From the NCBI RefSeq assembly GCF_014897585.1, contig NZ_JABUXW010000023.1, forward strand, positions 1-64,000: 64,000 nucleotides of DNA, given 5' to 3'. A program made the position numbers and the translations under genes. Source of the stretch: Brachybacterium tyrofermentans. Its GTDB lineage: Bacteria; Actinomycetota; Actinomycetes; Actinomycetales; Dermabacteraceae. The notes under the pieces are model-generated. The model saw only the letters and a program-made list of their open reading frames with translations, was not told where the DNA came from and searched no databases. Below, piece by piece: positions 1 through 8,003 of this stretch (position 1 is the stretch's first letter; every line of letters starts with the position of its first letter).

Positions 1-3
1 CCG

Positions 4-363
4 TCAGCAAGGAAGTCCGTGTCCGCCTACAGGGAGATTGGCATGTCCGCTAGCAGCGAGAGCCCACGAGAGCTTGCCGGTGCCGGCCCCGAGGTCGACA
101 GCGCGAGGAGCGGTGGAGGCCGCAGGGCGTGCGGTGCCGTCGGTGTCAACGGCGCATGCACCGGCTGCTGTCAGGTGGTCGCCGTTCATCTCGGCGAGGA
201 TCGCGTCGAGCGTAGCGGGCGGATAGCCGGGCCGGAGTCGGTCGTAGTCCTCGCCCTGGCCCTGGAAAGACGCCGCGAGAGCTTCTTTGCGCTCGGCACT
301 TCCGAAGCGGGGCTCGTCGCGAGCGGAGATCGAGGGGACGGGAGGGTTCACGGGATCCGGCAC
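4..363 (-). pseudogene. N-terminal fragment of a class I SAM methyltransferase
   Basis: The 119-residue frame carries the start of a SAM methyltransferase of the YcgJ/UbiE-like type: a segment around residues 30-48 (SFQGQGEDYDRLRPGYP) and motif I, AVDLGAGTGKLSWALA, near residues 88-103. After this, methyltransferases continue with a second strand holding an acidic SAM-ribose ligand. Here the sequence becomes unrelated (HANLPVGGHGLPC) and stops about 15 codons after motif I, so the catalytic domain is missing. None of the three frames through positions 1-50 restores the expected strand, which suggests a rearrangement rather than a single-base slip. The GTG start lies 7 nt after a TAGAAT -10 box, so the promoter looks intact. 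The left edge of the window hides what follows. Confidence 0.6.
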
Positions 364-370
364 GTCCAGG

Positions 371-376
371 ATTCTA
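371..376 (-). promoter_or_regulatory. -10 box of a leaderless promoter (methyltransferase fragment)
   Basis: TAGAAT read on the minus strand, followed by 7 nt and the GTG start. There is no Shine-Dalgarno sequence in the gap. Confidence 0.45.
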
Positions 377-420
377 GGTCCTTGCCGGCATGGACGGCTA
401 TGCCGGATGTGCCCCAGGTC

Positions 421-648
421 TCAGTCTTCGATGTACCCCGTCTCCGGGTCGATCTGCTCCAGGAAGTTCCGAATGTTCGCCAGATGATCGGCCATCTCCA
501 ACGGTGGTGAGTTGTGGGCAGCGAGAGAGAACCCGTACTGAGCATTCGGGCCCGAGGTCCAGGCATAGCTGTAGTTGCCGGGAGCACCGCACGAGACCAT
601 GAAGACCTCCCCGTCGCACTCCACCCTGAAAGGCACCAGCGTCACCAC
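421..648 (-). CDS. small hypothetical protein
   Basis: I do not recognise this 75-residue protein. It is soluble-looking, has no signal peptide, and reads as short beta-like stretches (VTLVPFRVECDGEVFMV, YSYAWTSG, YGFSLAAHN) followed by an acidic helix ending in GYIED. It starts 9 nt after the stop of the upstream membrane protein, so the two are probably co-transcribed. The listed GTG start has only a weak GGAAG next to it. An internal ATG at 600 has a much better GGGGAGG six bases upstream and would give a 59-residue product, so the real start is uncertain. Confidence 0.5.
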   Translation of the reverse strand: MVTLVPFRVECDGEVFMVSCGAPGNYSYAWTSGPNAQYGFSLAAHNSPPLEMADHLANIRNFLEQIDPETGYIED

Positions 649-656
649 CTTCCGCG

Positions 657-1154
657 TCAGTAGGTCCCGGCCCTGCTCAGCAGGAACGGTACGGCGATGA
701 GCACCGCGAAGACAAGGACGAGGGCGAGAGCGGCCAGGGCGAGCCGCCAGGACGCTGCCTCCCGCCCGCGCACCAAGGCCACGAAGCTGAGCACGGTCGT
801 CACGAGCGCGAGCAGACCGCCGAGAAGCGTCACGGGGATCAGGACCAGCACGCTCTCGATCCAGTCCTGATGCTCGGTGGCCTCCGTGGAGCCGTCCGGC
901 GGCGGCAGGTAGTAGGTGATGCGAGCGGACGCAGCCGCTATCAGGGTCGCGAAAGCGGACACGAGCGTAGCGATGGCCCCGAGCACAACCGTGAGCACGG
1001 CTCGCAGGGATCGCTTCGCCCCGGGAACCGGCACCTCGGCCCGAGGCACGTCAGCCCGTGGTTCCCGGCCAGTGCTCGCCTCCGTACCCATGCCACTGCC
1101 CCTGCCTGCATCCGCATCCGTATCCGTGCCTCCGGCGTCGTGCTTCGTTCCCAT
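657..1154 (-). CDS. small membrane protein of unknown function
   Basis: About 165 residues. The first 50 are polar and low in complexity (Gly, Asp, Thr, with a short DTDADA run). Three hydrophobic segments follow: one near residues 55-75 (VLTVVLGAIATLVSAFATLI), one near 98-125, and one near 135-160. I see no recognisable domain. The ATG at 1154 is preferred because a GAGGGGG stretch sits about 7 nt upstream; a second in-frame ATG at 1169 has no ribosome site. It is followed closely by the small gene at 421-648. Its upstream region holds the 37-bp tandem repeat. Confidence 0.65.
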   Translation of the reverse strand: MGTKHDAGGTDTDADAGRGSGMGTEASTGREPRADVPRAEVPVPGAKRSLRAVLTVVLGAIATLVSAFATLIAAASARITYYLPPPDGSTEATEHQDWIESVLVLIPVTLLGGLLALVTTVLSFVALVRGREAASWRLALAALALVLVFAVLIAVPFLLSRAGTY

Positions 1155-1461
1155 GGCCCGCCCCCTCATCCCACGCGACCGTCGGTCCTCTCCGACGCAG
1201 AGCGGCCGGTCCTCCGGCCACCCCTGCAGGACAAAGAGTGACCGGGCAACCCGCCGGTGTCGATGGGGACTCCTCCACGAGCTGGCCGAAGCAGTCGGCC
1301 AGAGCAGTCAGCCAGATCAGCTGGCCGGAGCAGTCGGCCAGTAGCCAGCCGGATCAGCTGGCTGGAGCAGTCGGCCAGTAGTCAGCCAGATCAGCTGGCT
1401 GGAGCAGTGGGCCAGAGCAGCTGGCCCGGGAACCGCCCGCTGCCCGACCCGGCCGCCCTGG
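1155..1461. other. intergenic region with tandem repeat
   Basis: A 307-bp gap between the stop of the ABC exporter gene (1462) and the start of the small membrane protein (1154), both on the minus strand. Half of it is the 37-bp repeat described separately. I see no convincing coding frame. Confidence 0.5.
1281..1430. repeat. imperfect 37-bp tandem repeat, GCTGG/CCAGC-rich
   Basis: The word GCTGG recurs at 1281, 1320, 1357, 1394 and 1420, giving periods of 39, 37, 37 and 26 bp. Each full unit contains AGCAGTCGGCCAG or a close variant. Units carry complementary CTGGCC and GGCCAG words, so the transcript could fold into successive hairpins. It lies just downstream of the ABC exporter stop and upstream of the next gene on the same strand, so it may terminate, stabilise or separate transcripts. 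Confidence 0.75.
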
Positions 1462-3351
1462 TCACCGCGACGCCCGATGCGCCACCCAGGAGCGGTGCAG
1501 GCCCGCGTAGATCCCGCCCTCGAGTTCGACCAGCTCGGCGTGGGTGCCGTGCTCGGCGAGGTCGCCGCCGTCGAGCACCATGATCCGGTCGGCGCGCTCC
1601 GCGGTGGAGAGGCGATGGGCGATGGTGATCGTGGTGCGGCCGCGGGCGAGGCCGTCGATGGCCTGCTGCAGGCGTACGTCCGCCGCGGGGTCCACGGCGC
1701 TGGTGGCCTCATCGAGCACGATCACGTCGGGGTCGGCGAGATAGGCACGGGCCAGGGCGACCAACTGCCGCTCTCCGGCGCTGAGGGACTCGCCGCGCTG
1801 GCCGACGGGGGTGGCCAGACCCTCGGGGAGCTCGTCGGCCCAGGTGCCCAGGCCCAGCTCAGCGAGCGCCTGGTGCATCTCGGCCTCGGTGGCGCCGGGC
1901 CGGCCGTAGAGGAGGTTGCCGGCGACCGTGGTGTCGAAGAGGAAGCCCTCCTGCGGCACCATGATCACGCGCGAGCGCAGCGAGGCGTACGGGATGAGGT
2001 GTACGGGCACCCCGCCGATGAGCAGCTCGCCGCTGGCGGGATCCATCATGCGGGTCAGCAGCTTGGCGAAGGTGGTCTTGCCGCTGCCGGTCTCCCCCAC
2101 GATCGCGATGCGGCTGCGGGCGGGGAGGTCCACGGTGATGCCGTGCAGAACCTCCGGGCCCGTCGGGTAGGAGAACCGCAGGTCACGGATCTCGATGTCG
2201 AGCAGACCGTCGGGCAGCTCGGCCGCGCCGGGCACGGGATCCAGGCGCTTGCCGGTGTGGGGGTCCATGGCGCCGCCGGGGTCGGCGACGTCGGCCGGGG
2301 TGTCGAGCACGCCGAGCACGCGCCGCCAGCCGGCCACCGCGTTCTGGGCCTCCGAGAGCATCTCGATGCCCATCCGCACCGGCTGGCTGAACAGCGACAC
2401 GAGGAAGACGAACGCGATGACGCCGCCGGCGGTGAGATCCGCGCCGGGCAGGTTCGCGCCGAACGCCTCGGTGCCCAGCAGGATCCCGACCACGACCACC
2501 ACGGCAGTGGCGAGACCGTCGGCCGATTCGGAGAGGAAGAACGAGGCGGACTGCGGCTTCAGCACGGAGAACTGGGCGTTGCGCACATCCCGGACCCGCT
2601 CGAACTGGCCGGCGCGGGTGCGGTCCTCGACGCCGTAGGCACGCACGGTGGCGGCGCCGACGAGGGACTCCGACACGGAGCCGAGCATGGTGCCCACGTT
2701 CGCGCGGACCTGCTGGAAGCGAGCGCGGATGCGCTTCTGCAGCGACCCCATGATGAGCAGGATCGGGATGTAGCAGATCCACACCACGAGGGCGAGCGGC
2801 CAGGAGTAGAAGGCCATCACAGCGGTGGCGAGCACGAGCTGCATGCTCATCACCACGAGCATGATGCCGCCGAAGCTCATGAACTGGCTGACGGTGTCGA
2901 CGTCGCTGGTCACACGGGACACGAGCGCGCCGCGCTGCTCGGTGCCCTGGGTGAGCAGCGAGAGGTCGTGGATGTGGCGGAAGGCGCGCTTGCGCAGAGT
3001 GGCCAGCGAGGTCTCGGCGAGCCGGAACAGCCGACGGTTCATCAGCACGTTGCAGGAGGCGGTGACCAGCAGGACCAGGGCGGCGAGACCGGCGGCGCCG
3101 GCGACGAAGGCGAGGTCGGGCTGTTCGGGGGCGATGATGCCGCGGTCCAGGATGGACTGCACCGCGATCGGCACGACGACCTTGCCGCCGGTGGCGACCA
3201 CGGCCAGCAGCAGGGTGATCCAGATGCCGCGCAGCAGCTCCGGGGTCAGCGCGAGGCCGCGCCGGATCGTGTGCAGCGCGGACTCGTCGGCGGTGGTCTC
3301 GCTGCCGAGGGCGGAGGACTCGGCGCGGTCGGCTGCGGGTGCGGCGGTCAT
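1462..3351 (-). CDS. ABC exporter half-transporter with the canonical Walker B
   Basis: A 629-residue type IV (MsbA-like) ABC exporter half: a six-helix membrane domain over about residues 30-330, then a nucleotide-binding domain. Walker A is GETGSGKTT near residue 420, and Walker B is VIVLDEATSAVD near 544 with the catalytic Glu. The signature is LSAGERQ near 522 instead of LSGGQ. It starts at the ATG whose bases overlap the stop of the preceding exporter gene (ATGA), so the two are translationally coupled and very probably form a heterodimer. The partner has the opposite defect, an Asp in Walker B. The substrate is unknown; multidrug or lipid export is typical of the family. The 37-bp repeat follows the stop. 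Confidence 0.9.
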   Translation of the reverse strand: MTAAPAADRAESSALGSETTADESALHTIRRGLALTPELLRGIWITLLLAVVATGGKVVVPIAVQSILDRGIIAPEQPDLAFVAGAAGLAALVLLVTASCNVLMNRRLFRLAETSLATLRKRAFRHIHDLSLLTQGTEQRGALVSRVTSDVDTVSQFMSFGGIMLVVMSMQLVLATAVMAFYSWPLALVVWICYIPILLIMGSLQKRIRARFQQVRANVGTMLGSVSESLVGAATVRAYGVEDRTRAGQFERVRDVRNAQFSVLKPQSASFFLSESADGLATAVVVVVGILLGTEAFGANLPGADLTAGGVIAFVFLVSLFSQPVRMGIEMLSEAQNAVAGWRRVLGVLDTPADVADPGGAMDPHTGKRLDPVPGAAELPDGLLDIEIRDLRFSYPTGPEVLHGITVDLPARSRIAIVGETGSGKTTFAKLLTRMMDPASGELLIGGVPVHLIPYASLRSRVIMVPQEGFLFDTTVAGNLLYGRPGATEAEMHQALAELGLGTWADELPEGLATPVGQRGESLSAGERQLVALARAYLADPDVIVLDEATSAVDPAADVRLQQAIDGLARGRTTITIAHRLSTAERADRIMVLDGGDLAEHGTHAELVELEGGIYAGLHRSWVAHRASR

Positions 3352-5795
3352 CGGCCATCCTCCTTCTCGTCGCGCGGGGCTGAGTCGGGTGCGGGGCGCG
3401 CCTCGTGGCGGCCGACGGGGCGCGGCGGGTCCGGTTCCGGGCCGACGTGGTCCGCCTCCGCACCGTCCGGGCCGACGGGACGCGGCGCATCCGGGCCGAC
3501 GGGGCGCGGCTCCACACCGTCCGGGCCGACAGGGTCGAGCTCGGTCGGATCCGGCGGGAGCGCATGCATCGCCCCGGTGGTCGCGGGCGGCTCGCACTCG
3601 CACTCCCCATCGGGGGTGACATCCTCGCGGCGGTACCTGCCCTCGCCGTGGCGCTCCACCGCGGCGGAGACGGTGCGGGCCCGGTCGGCGTCCACGGCGA
3701 TGCTGGGATCGGGGCCGTCGCTGGGCTGCGGTCCCGACGACTCGAGCAGGTTGTGGGAGATCGCCGCTTCGTCGTACGCATCGACCAGGGAGCGGTAGCC
3801 CTCGCTGCCCGTGCGCAGCTCCTCGTGGGTGCCGCTGGCGGCCACGCGCCCGTGGTCGAGGAAGACGACCTGGTCGGCGAGGGAGATCGTGGACTTGCGG
3901 TAGGCGATCAGCAGCAGCGTGGACGAGGTCATCTCGCGCCGGATCCCGTCGAGGATCGCGAGCTCCACGGTGGGGTCGCAGGCGCTGGTCGCATCGTCGA
4001 GGATCAGCAGGCGGGGCCTGCGTGCGAGGGCACGGGCCAGGGCGATGCGCTGGCGCTGCCCGCCGGAGAGCGATCCGCCGCGCTCCCCCAGCTCCGTGTC
4101 GAGGCCGTTGGGCAGGGCGTTCACGAAGCTCTCGGCCTGGGCCACGCGCAGCGCCCAGCGGATCGTCTCCTCGTCGATGTCCTCGCCGAGGGTGACGTTC
4201 TCGCGCACGGTGTCGTCGAAGATGAAGGCCTGCTGGAGCACCAGGGCGACATCCGCGGTGAGGGCGTCGGCCGTGAGGGTGCGCAGGTCCGCGCCGTCCA
4301 CGGAGATGGCGCCCTGGTCGGGGTCAACGAGCCCGGCGGCGAGCAGGGCGAGGGTGGACTTGCCCGAGCCGGTGGCGCCGACGACGGCCAGCACGCGCGT
4401 GCCGGCGCCCGGATCAGCGCGCAGGGTGACCCCGTGCAGCGCCGCAGAGGTGCGCAGATGGTCTTCGGCGCGTGCGCCGCGACCGAGGATGACCTGGGCG
4501 GGGTCGTCGCGGTAGACGAAGGAGACCTCGTCGAAGGTGAGCACGCCGGGACCCTCGGGCAGGGCGTCGGGGCCGTAGGTGCGCTGCTCGGTGACGTCGA
4601 GGATCTGCTGCACGCGGCCGCCGCCGACGACGGTGCGCGAGAGGTCGCCGAGCACCCAGCCGAAGGAGCGGATCGGCAGGGACATCAGGGTGAACAGGTA
4701 CGCGACCTCGACGAGCTGGCCCGTGGTGAGGTGCCCGTCGCCGATGCGCCACGCGCCGAGCACGGCGACGGCGAGGATGCCGAGGTTGGGCAGGGCGTCG
4801 ATCGCGGGGTCGAACCAGCCGCGCACGTAGCCGAAGCGGATGCCCGTCTCGCGCAGGTCGTCCGCCGCGCGGGTGAAGCGCTTCTCCTCGACGTCCTCGC
4901 GACCCAGGGACTTCACGACGTTCGCGCCGTCGAAGGACTCGTGGGCGATCTCGGCGACCTCGGCGCGAAGCCGCTGGGAGCGCACCGCGATCGGGGTCGC
5001 GAAGCGCTGCAGCAGCACGTTGAGGATGATCAGCAGCACGATCAACGCGAGCATGACCAGCAGGATCACGGCGTCGATGCGGGCCACGACGACCGTCGCA
5101 TAGACGAGCATCACGATCGTGGACAGCGCGAACGGGAAGGGCGCCATCGCGAAGAACGCGGCCTCGACGTCGGAGTACACGGAGCTCAGCAGGGTGCCGG
5201 TGGACTGACGGCGGTGCCACAGCAGCGGCACCTTCGCGTAGACCGCGGTGAGACGCTCGCGGTAGAGGCGGAACAGGTCGAACTGGGCGGCGGCGGCGAA
5301 GATGCGGCGGGCCATCACGGTCACCGCGCGGGCCACGGCGATGCCGAAGATCGCGAGGCCGCCGCCGACGATGAGGCCGATCTGCGGCTCGCCGCCGGCG
5401 AAGGACGGCACGACGACGTTCTCGGTGACGCGCCCGATGATCGAGGAGGTCGCGATCTGCAGCAGCGCGAAGACGGTCGCGCCGAGCACGGCCAGGGAGA
5501 ACCAGGTGCGCTGCTCCCATGAGCCCTTGAGCAGGCGCTTCAGGCCCGGGACCAGCACGGCGGGGTGGTCGCGCTCGATGTTCGCGATCGGGCGCGGCGC
5601 GGAGGTGGGCGCGGTGCCGTCAGCAGGGTCGGGTGCGCTTCCGCGGGCGGGAGCGGGCGAACCGCCGGCGGTCGAGGCGGCGCGGGTGGGGACAGCGTCG
5701 GTCGTGGAGGCAGGGTCGGGCATGGGGGCAGCGTCGGGCGTGGTGCCGGGAGTCGCGGCGGAGCGCGGGCTGGGGCCGGGGACGGGGCTGGTCAT
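3348..5795 (-). CDS. ABC exporter half-transporter with degenerate Walker B and long repeat tail
   Basis: An 815-residue exporter half, longer than the usual 580-630. A Pro/Ala-rich extension covers residues 1-70, the membrane domain about 85-390, Walker A (GATGSGKST) lies near 470, and the signature LSGGQRQ near 575. Walker B reads LLILDDATS near 597, with Asp where the catalytic Glu normally sits. Residues from about 672 onwards form a Pro/Gly/Asp tail with PVGPD-type repeats. The start ATG overlaps the stop of the DUF456 gene by 4 bp, and the stop overlaps the start of the second half-transporter. Asp in Walker B here, together with LSAGE in the partner, matches the one-degenerate-site plan of heterodimeric exporters such as TM287/288. 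Confidence 0.9.
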   Translation of the reverse strand: MTSPVPGPSPRSAATPGTTPDAAPMPDPASTTDAVPTRAASTAGGSPAPARGSAPDPADGTAPTSAPRPIANIERDHPAVLVPGLKRLLKGSWEQRTWFSLAVLGATVFALLQIATSSIIGRVTENVVVPSFAGGEPQIGLIVGGGLAIFGIAVARAVTVMARRIFAAAAQFDLFRLYRERLTAVYAKVPLLWHRRQSTGTLLSSVYSDVEAAFFAMAPFPFALSTIVMLVYATVVVARIDAVILLVMLALIVLLIILNVLLQRFATPIAVRSQRLRAEVAEIAHESFDGANVVKSLGREDVEEKRFTRAADDLRETGIRFGYVRGWFDPAIDALPNLGILAVAVLGAWRIGDGHLTTGQLVEVAYLFTLMSLPIRSFGWVLGDLSRTVVGGGRVQQILDVTEQRTYGPDALPEGPGVLTFDEVSFVYRDDPAQVILGRGARAEDHLRTSAALHGVTLRADPGAGTRVLAVVGATGSGKSTLALLAAGLVDPDQGAISVDGADLRTLTADALTADVALVLQQAFIFDDTVRENVTLGEDIDEETIRWALRVAQAESFVNALPNGLDTELGERGGSLSGGQRQRIALARALARRPRLLILDDATSACDPTVELAILDGIRREMTSSTLLLIAYRKSTISLADQVVFLDHGRVAASGTHEELRTGSEGYRSLVDAYDEAAISHNLLESSGPQPSDGPDPSIAVDADRARTVSAAVERHGEGRYRREDVTPDGECECEPPATTGAMHALPPDPTELDPVGPDGVEPRPVGPDAPRPVGPDGAEADHVGPEPDPPRPVGRHEARPAPDSAPRDEKEDGR
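3405..3540. repeat. CCGGGCCGACGGG-type direct repeats in the exporter tail
   Basis: Five imperfect copies of a GGGCCGACGGG word, often extended as TCCGGGCCGACGGGGCGCGG, lie about 24-40 bp apart. On the coding strand they encode the PRPVGPD repeats at the C terminus of the 815-residue exporter half. The same CGACGGG core also dominates the noncoding block at 28696-28845. Confidence 0.6.
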
Positions 5796-6301
5796 GCGGT
5801 CACGAAGTGGACGACGACGCCGACCGCGAACACGATCGTGGAGAGCATGGCCAGCGAGAACTCGATCATGATGCCCACGCCGAGCGCCTTGACCGCGATC
5901 CAGGCGGAGCCGAGGCCTTTGCTCAGGTCCTTCTGCCGGACGGCCTCGCTGATGCACAGGCCGAGCACGAAGCCGATCGGGAGCCCCAGCAGCGGGATCA
6001 CGAAGAAGCCGACGATGCCGGCGGCGATGCCCACATAGATCGGCCACATCGGCACCTCGGCGGCGTGCAGCTTCCGGCCGGTGAGCACGTAGCTGGTGGT
6101 CATGCCGATCGCGCTGAGCACCAGCACGATGGCGAAGACGATCCAGGCGGGCCAGCCGCCGATCACGATGGCCCAGACCAGGGTCGCGATCGCGATCGTG
6201 ATGGTGCCGGGCAGCACGGGGACGACGATCCCGGTGAGTCCGACGATGTAGGCCAGACCCGCCAGGACGGTGACGATGATCTGGACGGTGAGGGAGTCCA
6301 C
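5792..6301 (-). CDS. DUF456 family membrane protein
   Basis: This 169-residue protein is almost entirely membrane-embedded. It has the DUF456 pattern of Gly-rich helices: an N-terminal pair (residues 5-55) with GLTGIVVPVLPG, a middle pair with GIAAGIVGFFVIPLLGLPIGFVLG near 90-115, and a last helix at 145-168. The start is GTG, preceded by CGGAGGACCC, a good ribosome site. It is the first gene of a three-gene operon, and its stop overlaps the exporter start as ATGA. DUF456 proteins have no firmly assigned activity; coupling to the exporter suggests an accessory role, which is inference. Confidence 0.85.
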   Translation of the reverse strand: MDSLTVQIIVTVLAGLAYIVGLTGIVVPVLPGTITIAIATLVWAIVIGGWPAWIVFAIVLVLSAIGMTTSYVLTGRKLHAAEVPMWPIYVGIAAGIVGFFVIPLLGLPIGFVLGLCISEAVRQKDLSKGLGSAWIAVKALGVGIMIEFSLAMLSTIVFAVGVVVHFVTA

Positions 6302-6527
6302 GGGTCCTCCGGAAGGGCTCGAAAGGTTTCAATCCCCGGGGGTCGCGTGAGCGTTCACGGCCAGGATGCGGGGCGGCGTCGGCCCCGACGGACAGGGCTT
6401 TCTCCATCCTATCGGGATGGTCCGACGGATCGCCCGGAACAATCGCAGCGGCAGCGGCAGGAGCAGGAGCAGTCGAAGCGGCAGAGGCATGAGCAGGGGC
6501 AAGACCAGGAGGTCATGCTGCGCCTGG
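6302..6527. other. intergenic spacer with CAG-rich low-complexity tract
   Basis: A gap of 226 bp between azlD and the DUF456 gene, both on the minus strand. Positions 6441-6510 consist mostly of GCAGCGG, GCAGGA and GCAGAGG words. The promoter of the DUF456/exporter operon should lie here, but I cannot point to a convincing -35/-10 pair. Confidence 0.4.
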
Positions 6528-6854
6528 TCAGAACAGATTCACCAGGAGCACGAAGGTGAGGGTGCCGAGCCCGACGCTGAGGAGCGTGCGCCGGCCGCCC
6601 AGCAGATGCGCGGCGATGGTCACCACGGTCGCGATCGCCGCCGGGACGAGGCGGTCGGGATCGGCGTCGATCGAGCTGCGCAGCGTGGAGACGGCGAGGA
6701 TCGCGAGGATCCCCACCGGCATCCACAGCGCCATGACGCCCACGAAGCGCGACTCCTGCAGCGGGCCGAGGATCGCGAAGGGTACGGCTCGCAGGGAGAA
6801 CGTGATGACCAGGCCGATCACGAGCACAGCCAGGTAGTACCAGGCCTCAGGCAC
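6528..6854 (-). CDS. azlD: AzlD-like branched-chain amino acid export subunit
   Basis: A 108-residue protein with four hydrophobic segments and the AzlD hallmark LRAVPFAIL near residues 20-30, close to the usual family length of about 105. AzlD is the small partner of AzlC; the pair exports branched-chain amino acids (BrnFE in Corynebacterium). I chose the GTG at 6854 because it gives the normal family N terminus (PEAWYYLAVLVIGLVITF). It overlaps the 3' end of azlC by 8 bp, indicating translational coupling. Confidence 0.85.
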   Translation of the reverse strand: MPEAWYYLAVLVIGLVITFSLRAVPFAILGPLQESRFVGVMALWMPVGILAILAVSTLRSSIDADPDRLVPAAIATVVTIAAHLLGGRRTLLSVGLGTLTFVLLVNLF

Positions 6855-7941
6855 GATCGGCCCCCTGCGTGGCGCACGATGGAACCTGGGCAGCGCCCCT
6901 GGCGGCGTCCTGAAGCGCGCTCTGATCGCCAAGGGCATCCGGCACGGCGGGCCGACGTCGATCGGCTCTTCTCGCGGTGAACAGGTAACGCACGGCGAGC
7001 AGGGATACGAAGCCGATCATGCCCACGAACAGCGCGGATCCCGGGACCAGCAGCAGAGCGAGGCTCAGGGCGAGCCCGGCCAGCAGCAGCGAGGGGACCT
7101 GGCGGCGGGACCGGCAGGCGTCGAGGGTGAGCGTGATGAACAGGGCGCACAGGGCGTACTCGAGGCCCTCGATACGACCCGGCAGGAACGAGCCGATCGC
7201 GACGCCCACAAGGCCACCGCCCACCCAGTAGCTCTGGAAGGCGAGCTGCATGGCGACCAGTCGCGCGCCGGTCCAGGTGCCCGGCCGCGCGGCGGAGACG
7301 GCGTAGGCCTCGTCGATCAGCGCATAGAGGGAGTAGAGGCGAGCCAGCGGGTGGCGCACCACGCGCAGAGGGAACGAGAAGGCGTAGAAGACGTGGCGGA
7401 AGTTCACGAGAACTGCCGTGAGCGCGATCGTCGCCAGCGGGGTCCCGACGGCCATCAGCCCCACGAGCAGCAGCTCGACGGAACCGGAGAAGAGGAAGAT
7501 CGACAGGCCCGGGGCGACCCACCAGGGCAGGCCGGTCTGCACCACGAGCATGCCGAAGGCGATGCCGATGGGGAACATGCCCAGACCGGCCGCGAAGGAG
7601 AGGCGCACACCGGTGGCGATCTCCTGGCGGCGCGTCCCGGCGGTCTGCGGAGGATCGGCGGGGGCAAGAGCGGGCGCGCTCTCGCCGACAGGGATGGCGT
7701 CGAACGCATCGCGCACCTCCGTGGCGTGCGCCCGCTCGTCGGCCCCGCGCTCAGCTCCACGTCCTGCCTCTCGCTCGGCCCCGCGCCCGGCCCTCTGCTC
7801 GGCCCTCTGCTCGGCCCCGCGGTCGGCCTCACAGCCGGCTCCGGGCAGTGGGTCATAGCCGGGGCCCGTCGGCGCCGCCGCCGTGCGGCCATTCCGGAGG
7901 CCACCCTCTGCGCTGATCAATTCCGTCACAGGAGCAATCAT
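6847..7941 (-). CDS. azlC: AzlC family branched-chain amino acid exporter
   Basis: A 364-residue protein. Residues from about 108 to 340 match AzlC/BrnF: ATGVRLSFAAGLGMFPIGIAFGMLVVQTGL-like first helix, FSGSVELLLVGLMA, and NFRHVFYAFSFP, a conserved stretch after helix 3. The first 107 residues are an unusual hydrophilic extension with AEQRAEQRAGRGAE-like repeats, and the last 40 are also polar. It is divergent from an Lrp-type regulator with only 62 bp between the two starts, the normal layout for brnFE/lrp, so control by Lrp with branched-chain amino acids or methionine as effector is likely. Confidence 0.9.
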   Translation of the reverse strand: MIAPVTELISAEGGLRNGRTAAAPTGPGYDPLPGAGCEADRGAEQRAEQRAGRGAEREAGRGAERGADERAHATEVRDAFDAIPVGESAPALAPADPPQTAGTRRQEIATGVRLSFAAGLGMFPIGIAFGMLVVQTGLPWWVAPGLSIFLFSGSVELLLVGLMAVGTPLATIALTAVLVNFRHVFYAFSFPLRVVRHPLARLYSLYALIDEAYAVSAARPGTWTGARLVAMQLAFQSYWVGGGLVGVAIGSFLPGRIEGLEYALCALFITLTLDACRSRRQVPSLLLAGLALSLALLLVPGSALFVGMIGFVSLLAVRYLFTARRADRRRPAVPDALGDQSALQDAARGAAQVPSCATQGADRA

Positions 7942-7990
7942 CGCAAGATCAGGGCTTCTGAGGATTGCGCATGCAGCAGTCCAGATACCC

Positions 7991-7996
7991 TACTAT
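7991..7996 (+). promoter_or_regulatory. -10 box of a leaderless promoter (lrp)
   Basis: TACTAT followed by 7 nt and the ATG at 8004. It sits in the 62-bp azlC/lrp divergent gap, so the autoregulatory site of the Lrp protein probably overlaps it. Confidence 0.45.
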
Positions 7997-8003
7997 GCAA
8001 TAT

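Noticed and set aside
1281..1430. CRISPR array
   Set aside because: Repeats are contiguous and imperfect with no unique spacers, and there are no cas genes.
1477..5522. Plus-strand open frames of 773 and 705 codons
   Set aside because: They are antisense to the ABC exporter pair and have no recognisable domain or ribosome site.
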